Below are positions 58,819 through 64,000 of a stretch of 64,000 nucleotides of DNA, piece by piece. Both the position numbers and the translations under genes were made by a program. Source of the stretch: an uncultured PS1 clade bacterium (GTDB lineage: Bacteria > Pseudomonadota > Alphaproteobacteria > MED-G09). Below the pieces are notes generated by a model. The model was not told the DNA's origin and did no database searches. It was given only the letters and a program-made list of their open reading frames with translations. How positions within the stretch are numbered: position 1 is the first letter of the stretch; every line of letters begins with the position of its first letter. The stretch covers positions 87,201-151,200 of the forward strand of contig CACOFZ010000003.1 of NCBI GenBank assembly GCA_902626605.1, given 5' to 3'.

Positions 58819-61176
58819 ATGTCCGAAAAAGGTATAGGATCTTCAGTTCTTAGAAAAGAAGATTTTAGGTTCATTACAGGTCGTGGCAAATATACAGATG
58901 ATATAAATCATCCCAATCAGTTATATGCATATTTTTTAAGATCACCTGTAGCACATGCAAATTTAATTTCTATCGATACTGAAGATGCTAAATTATCTCC
59001 AGGGGTCGTTGCGATTTATACAAATAAGGATATTGATGCCTCACTTCCATGTGGTTGGGAAGCACCTACTAAAGCTGGAACACCTCCTATGCATGAACCT
59101 CCATGGCCAGTTTTTGCAAAAGATAAAATAAGATTTGTTGGTGAAATGATTGCTGTTGTCATAGCAGAGACAGTTAATCAAGCAAAAGATGCATGTGACT
59201 TAATTAATATTGAGTATGAAGATCTTCCAGCAGTTGTTTCACCGAAAAAAGCCATAGAGGATGATGCCCCTCAAATATGGAATGATATTCCTAATAACGT
59301 GTGTTTTGAATGGGAGTTGGGTAATAAAGAAGAAACTGAAAAAGCATTTAAGGAAGCAGAGCATCACGTTAAGATTGATTTAACAAATAGTCGATTGGTT
59401 CCAAATGCTATGGAACCAAGATCATATATCGGAAATTATGAATCTGGAAAACAAGAATACACTTTATATACAACAACTCAACTTCCTCATATTATTAGAA
59501 TGCTTGTATGCACAGTTTTAGGTTTAGAAGAGCATAAAGTGAGAGTTATATCTCATGATGTTGGCGGGGGATTTGGCTCAAAAGCTTTTCATTATGCAGA
59601 AGAAGCAATTGTAACATGGGCTGCTGGAAAATTAGCTAGAGCGATTAAATGGACATCTGAGAGAAGTGAAGCATTTATTAGTGATCGTCATGGTAGAGAT
59701 CATATTACAAAAGCTGAAGCCGCTCTTGATAAAGATGGTAATTTCACTGCAATGAGAGTTACAACTTTAGCCTCCTTAGGTGGATATCTCTCAGGGTCCG
59801 GACCAGCTATACCAACATTTTTTTACGGTCCTCTTATACCTGGACCATATAAAACACCAAATCTTTACTGTGATGTTAAAGGAGTATTTACAAATACTGT
59901 TCCAGTTGATGCTTACAGAGGCGCAGGAAGACCTGAAGCTACATATGTTACCGAAAGATTAGTTGAGGCTGCCTCTTGTCAGACAGGAATTGACTCAATT
60001 GAATTAAGAAAGAAAAATTTTATACAACCAAGCCAATTTCCCTACCCATCACCTGGTAATTTAACATATGACTCTGGAGATTATGATGCATGCCTAAATT
60101 CTGCGCTTAAAGCTATAAAATATGATGAGTATAATGATAGAAAAATTGAATCAGAAAAAAATGGTAAATTAAGAGGAATTGGAATTTCTTGTTATATTGA
60201 AGCCTGCGGAGTGGCACCATCAAAAATGACCCTAGAAGCAGGAGGAAGAGGCGGTTATTATGAGTCTTCAACAGTCAGAGTAAATCCAACAGGTTCAATA
60301 ACAGTTTTTACAGGCTCACACTCACATGGACAAGGCCATGAAACAGTTTTTGCTCAGATTGTTCATGAGACACTAGGAATACCCTTTGAATCTATTGATG
60401 TAGTTCATGGAGATACGGGAAGAGTTCCATATGGAGTTGGTACTGTTGGTTCAAGATCTCTAGCTGTAGGTGGTCCAGCATTAATGAAATCCCTAGAAAA
60501 AATTATTGCAAAAGGAAAAAGGATTGCAGCTCATATACTTGAGTCATCCGCTGATCAAATTATTTTCGAAGATGGTGAATTTTCAGTTAAAGATACAAAT
60601 AAGTTTATTTCACTACCTGAAGTAATAGGCGCTGCATATGTCCCGGGAAACTATCCTATTCACGAACTTGAACCTGGCCTTGAAGAAACATCTTTTTATG
60701 ATCCACCTAATCTTACATATCCAGCCGGAACTCATATCTGTGAAATCGAAATAGATCCAGAAACTGGAAAGACTGAAATTATAAATTATGCTGTTGCCGA
60801 TGACTTTGGTATAATTATGAATCCTATGATTGTCGAAGGGCAAGTTCATGGAGGTGTAGCCCAGGGTATTGGTCAAGCCATGCTTGAACATTGTATTTAT
60901 GAGGAAGATACAGCTCAATTAATCAATGGATCCTTTATGGATTATACAATGCCAAGAGCAGACAATATACCTACAATGATTGTTAAAACTGAAGTTACAC
61001 CATCTGTCCATGGACTCGGTGTAAAAGGTTGTGGAGAGGCAGGTGCGATTGCAGCACCTCCAGCAGTAATACATTCAGTTTTAGACGCTTTGAAATCAAA
61101 AGGAGTTAAAGATTTTGATATGCCTGCAACCCCTAATAAAATATGGGAGGCAATTCAAAGGGCTAAGACAGGTTAA
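58819..61176 (+). CDS. Molybdopterin-binding large subunit, xanthine dehydrogenase / CoxL form II-like
   Basis: SSVLRKEDFRFITGRGKYTDDI; GGGFGSKAF; DAYRGAGRPEATYVTERL (AYRGAGR); GVKGCGEAGAIAAPPAV. Confidence 0.92.
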   Translation: MSEKGIGSSVLRKEDFRFITGRGKYTDDINHPNQLYAYFLRSPVAHANLISIDTEDAKLSPGVVAIYTNKDIDASLPCGWEAPTKAGTPPMHEPPWPVFAKDKIRFVGEMIAVVIAETVNQAKDACDLINIEYEDLPAVVSPKKAIEDDAPQIWNDIPNNVCFEWELGNKEETEKAFKEAEHHVKIDLTNSRLVPNAMEPRSYIGNYESGKQEYTLYTTTQLPHIIRMLVCTVLGLEEHKVRVISHDVGGGFGSKAFHYAEEAIVTWAAGKLARAIKWTSERSEAFISDRHGRDHITKAEAALDKDGNFTAMRVTTLASLGGYLSGSGPAIPTFFYGPLIPGPYKTPNLYCDVKGVFTNTVPVDAYRGAGRPEATYVTERLVEAASCQTGIDSIELRKKNFIQPSQFPYPSPGNLTYDSGDYDACLNSALKAIKYDEYNDRKIESEKNGKLRGIGISCYIEACGVAPSKMTLEAGGRGGYYESSTVRVNPTGSITVFTGSHSHGQGHETVFAQIVHETLGIPFESIDVVHGDTGRVPYGVGTVGSRSLAVGGPALMKSLEKIIAKGKRIAAHILESSADQIIFEDGEFSVKDTNKFISLPEVIGAAYVPGNYPIHELEPGLEETSFYDPPNLTYPAGTHICEIEIDPETGKTEIINYAVADDFGIIMNPMIVEGQVHGGVAQGIGQAMLEHCIYEEDTAQLINGSFMDYTMPRADNIPTMIVKTEVTPSVHGLGVKGCGEAGAIAAPPAVIHSVLDALKSKGVKDFDMPATPNKIWEAIQRAKTG

Positions 61177-61708
61177 TTTCACAAATCTTTTTAGAAAAAT
61201 TTTTTACATCGTCCCAATCAGTAAACTCATAATTCTTTGAGGTATCAGTTGGTCCATTAGTAATCCACATTATAAATTTAATTATAAATTTGTCTGAAAT
61301 TTTGTATTTTGAATATTCAAGACTTCCAGCAAATACTCCAACTAAATTTGGCTGCCATTTTGTTTTTTTTAAAAACTTAATTATGTATGGGTTGGTTTCG
61401 GGAGTATTTTTTTCTTTTTTTCTTGCAACTAAATTAACGCCAAAAAAACAACTAATTTTTTTATCTAAATGTATTTTATTTTTAGATATAAATTCATATA
61501 GACTTTTTCTAAACTTGCCATAACGAATACTTGCTCCGATAATAATTCGATTATAATCGTTAATATTATATTTATTTATGACTTCTAAATCCACTAAATC
61601 AATATCATCCTTAGAATCTAAAAATCTAGATATATAGTCACTTATTTTCTTTGTATGATTATCAACAGTTGAAAAAATTATAAGTGTTTTCATGATTTTT
61701 AATCCCAT
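61163..61708 (-). CDS. hemG: Flavodoxin-type protoporphyrinogen oxidase (start probably MKTLII, about 61693)
   Basis: MKTLIIFSTVDNHTKKIS, IIIGASIRYGKFRKSL, VNLVARKKEKNTPETNPYIIKFLKKTKWQPNLVGVFAGSLEYSKY closely match remembered E. coli HemG; sits in a heme operon. Confidence 0.85.
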   Translation of the reverse strand: MGLKIMKTLIIFSTVDNHTKKISDYISRFLDSKDDIDLVDLEVINKYNINDYNRIIIGASIRYGKFRKSLYEFISKNKIHLDKKISCFFGVNLVARKKEKNTPETNPYIIKFLKKTKWQPNLVGVFAGSLEYSKYKISDKFIIKFIMWITNGPTDTSKNYEFTDWDDVKNFSKKICEINLS

Positions 61709-62532
61709 TTAGCGGTAGGAGGCATTGACATTAATATCGCGTCAGTAGATCCGCCTGTTTTCAAGCCAAATAGCGTTCCTCTATCCCATAAAAGATTAAA
61801 TTCAACATATCTACCTCTTTTTAAAAGCTGTATATCTTTTTCATCTTGAGACCAAGTCTTATTCTTTCGTTTTTCAACGATAATACAAATAGTTGTTAAA
61901 ATATCCTCACCAAAATCACGGATAAAATTAAAATCCTTATCAAAATTATCATTATTCAAATGATCAAAAAAAATACCACCTTCTCCCCTTGGCTCATCCC
62001 TATGAGGAAGATAAAAATATTCATCGCATTGTTTCTTAAAATCTGGATAATAGTTTTTATCATGCTTGTTACATGCTTTTTCAATTGATTTATGAAAAAA
62101 ATTTACATCATCATCATTAGAAATTGAAGGTGTCATATCAGCACCGCCACCAAACCACTTTTTCCCAGTTTGAATGAATCTAGTATTAAAATGAAAAGCT
62201 GGTACAAAAGGAGATTGCATATGAGCAACAACACTTATACCACTTGCCCAATAATTTGGAGCTTTTTCTGTACCAGATATTTGCTTTCTGAAATCTTCTT
62301 TAAATTCTCCTTTAACAGTCGAAATATTAACGCCAACCTTTTCAAAAACATTCCCTTTTAAAATACTCATTTCTCCACCACCCTCTCCGGAATGTTTCCA
62401 AGTCTTTCTGACAAATTTTTTGCCATCAATTTCTTCAAATTTTTTACAAAATTGATCTCTTAGTTCTCTAAACCATTCTTGAGCAATTTTTTTCTCACCA
62501 TCAATTTCATCTGATCTTAAAGAGTCATTCAT
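61699..62532 (-). CDS. hemF: Oxygen-dependent coproporphyrinogen III oxidase
   Basis: WFGGGADMTPS; YFYLPHRDEPRGEGGIFFDHL; GRYVEFNLLWDRGTLFGLKTGG. Confidence 0.96.
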   Translation of the reverse strand: MNDSLRSDEIDGEKKIAQEWFRELRDQFCKKFEEIDGKKFVRKTWKHSGEGGGEMSILKGNVFEKVGVNISTVKGEFKEDFRKQISGTEKAPNYWASGISVVAHMQSPFVPAFHFNTRFIQTGKKWFGGGADMTPSISNDDDVNFFHKSIEKACNKHDKNYYPDFKKQCDEYFYLPHRDEPRGEGGIFFDHLNNDNFDKDFNFIRDFGEDILTTICIIVEKRKNKTWSQDEKDIQLLKRGRYVEFNLLWDRGTLFGLKTGGSTDAILMSMPPTAKWD

Positions 62533-63563
62533 TTAAAATTTTCCCTAATAGTTTTTATAAAGTAACTAACATTTTCTTCTGGTGTAGTTTTTAAAATACC
62601 ATGTCCTAAACCACAAACCCAACCAGCCCTATCAGATAAATTTAAATTAAGTATTGGCTCTATATATTTATCAAGCTCTCTTTTAACCTCATCTAAAGAT
62701 TTAGTTAAAATCTCTTGATTAAAATTACCTTGAACAAAACCTTTTTTAATTTTTCTTAGACATTGTGAAATCTCGAATGTGTGATCAAATCCTATTCCTG
62801 ATAATGCTTTATCTTCATTAGAATTTATTTTTTCAATAAAAAAGTTATAATCAAACGGATACTTTGCAAAAAATCCAACCTTATTATTAAAAGGTTTAAT
62901 TAAATTATTATAAATTAAATCTGAATAATCATAAAAATCTTTTGAATTTCCTATTCTTGCTGCATCTGTATCAAAAATCATCACTATTTCGGCACCTGAA
63001 GAAATCTGCATTTCAATATTTTTCTTTAATAAAGGTATTATTTTCTCAGTAAGAAGTTTATAAATAAAGTCATTTCTAAAATTACCTTCAAAATTTATAC
63101 CCTTATTCATTCCAGTGCCATAAGAAGATACTGTCCATGGACCACCTACAAAGCCAATTAAACTTTTATTTTTTGGTAAAATTTCTCGTGTTATTTTCAA
63201 AGCCTCGCTCTGAAAATTTAAATCTAGAATAGCGTCTTCAACCTTTTTTAATTCATTAAAATTTGAATGATCAATAAATTTAGAAAAAACTGGTCCTGGA
63301 TTATATTTGAGATTCATACCCAAAGCCTCTAATGGAAAAAGAATATCGCTAAATAGAATTGATACGTCAAAATCAAAATCTTTTATTGGCCCCAGAGCAG
63401 TTTGCGCAGCCAACTCTGGATTTTTGCATAAGTCCTCAAATGAATAATCTTTCTTTAAATTCTGATAATGCGAATGATACCTTCCAGCTTGTCGCATAAA
63501 CCATATTGGCGGAGTTTTTTGAGATACTCTTTTTAAGGCATTATTGAATAATAAATTTGACAT
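62529..63563 (-). CDS. hemE: Uroporphyrinogen decarboxylase (start at MSNLLFNN; listed ORF extends to 63641)
   Basis: PPIWFMRQAGRYHSHYQNLKK; FSDILFPLEALGM; GFVGGPWTV; CGLGHGILKTTPEENV. Confidence 0.94.
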   Translation of the reverse strand: MSNLLFNNALKRVSQKTPPIWFMRQAGRYHSHYQNLKKDYSFEDLCKNPELAAQTALGPIKDFDFDVSILFSDILFPLEALGMNLKYNPGPVFSKFIDHSNFNELKKVEDAILDLNFQSEALKITREILPKNKSLIGFVGGPWTVSSYGTGMNKGINFEGNFRNDFIYKLLTEKIIPLLKKNIEMQISSGAEIVMIFDTDAARIGNSKDFYDYSDLIYNNLIKPFNNKVGFFAKYPFDYNFFIEKINSNEDKALSGIGFDHTFEISQCLRKIKKGFVQGNFNQEILTKSLDEVKRELDKYIEPILNLNLSDRAGWVCGLGHGILKTTPEENVSYFIKTIRENFK

Positions 63564-64000
63564 TAAAAACCTATTTCTTTTGCCAGCCGTGCACCATAAG
63601 AAATAATGTATTGAGCTCCAGCTCTTCGCATAACATGCCAAGTTTCTTTTAAAGCCTCATTTAAATCCAATAAACCTTTTTCTTCTGAAAGACACAAACC
63701 AGCATATTCACCACTCACCTGATAAGAGCCAACCATAAGATTAGTTTTTTCTTTTATTTTCATAATTAAATCAATGGAGGTCATTCCAGGTTTGACCATA
63801 AGCATGTCAGCGCCTTCTTCGGCACATCTTATGCTTGCTCTGATCGCCTCGGTTTTACCCTTATAATCTAATTGGTATTGTTTTCTATCACCAAAAGATG
63901 GTGCCGATGAAGCAGCTTCTCTAAATGGTCCATAAAAATTACTCGAAAATTTAGTACTGTAACTAATTATAGGTTTCATTGAAAATTTCTCTTTATCAAG
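63563..64000 (-). CDS. hemB: Delta-aminolevulinic acid dehydratase, 5' part beyond window end
   Basis: ISYSTKFSSNFYGPFREAASSAPSFGDRKQYQLD; MLMVKPGMTSIDLI; VGSYQVSGEYAGL; frame remains open to 64000. Confidence 0.94.
   Translation of the reverse strand, partial: LDKEKFSMKPIISYSTKFSSNFYGPFREAASSAPSFGDRKQYQLDYKGKTEAIRASIRCAEEGADMLMVKPGMTSIDLIMKIKEKTNLMVGSYQVSGEYAGLCLSEEKGLLDLNEALKETWHVMRRAGAQYIISYGARLAKEIGF

Noticed and set aside
60613-60918. 101-aa minus-strand ORF opposite the molybdoenzyme
   Set aside because: Antisense shadow; composition not protein-like.
58819-61176. True aerobic CO dehydrogenase
   Set aside because: The active-site motif is AYRGAGR, not the form I AYXCSFR, and CoxM/CoxS are absent.
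1-64000. CRISPR arrays, prophage, insertion sequences
   Set aside because: No regularly spaced repeats, no cas, integrase, capsid or transposase-like proteins seen.

Overview
This AT-rich, gene-dense window most resembles a streamlined marine alphaproteobacterium. Family-level cues for that are an ELM1-like protein, a DUF3035-like lipoprotein beside lspA-ileS-ribF, and a TIGR01459-like HAD protein. I read about 62 protein genes (the first and last truncated by the window edges), two tRNAs (Gln-UUG and elongator-type Met-CAU), and three strong intrinsic terminators. I found no CRISPR array, rRNA, prophage or transposase. Most of the window is housekeeping: cimA, gltX, nadE, trxB, lspA, ileS, ribF, mnmA, cysQ-like, and hemB/E/F/G. 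It also has many lipid or xenobiotic catabolism enzymes (crotonase, acyl-CoA synthetase, MaoC, CaiB, SDRs, two P450s, a CoxL-like molybdoenzyme, a PQQ dehydrogenase) and two TonB receptors. The strongest candidates for something undescribed are four. (1) A compact three-gene operon at 50.1-51.9 kb pairs a MotA/TolQ/ExbB-type channel protein with an ExbD/MotB-like single-pass protein carrying a DUF2135/YfaP-like domain, plus a two-TM partner. (2) A catabolic operon contains tandem P450 paralogs with non-canonical I-helix motifs and a shared insertion after the heme-Cys loop. (3) A 17-nt near-perfect inverted repeat lies in the divergent promoter of a two-component system. (4) All 13 convergent gene pairs abut or overlap, six of them by exactly 4 nt. 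All family calls come from reading motifs by eye; no database search was run.
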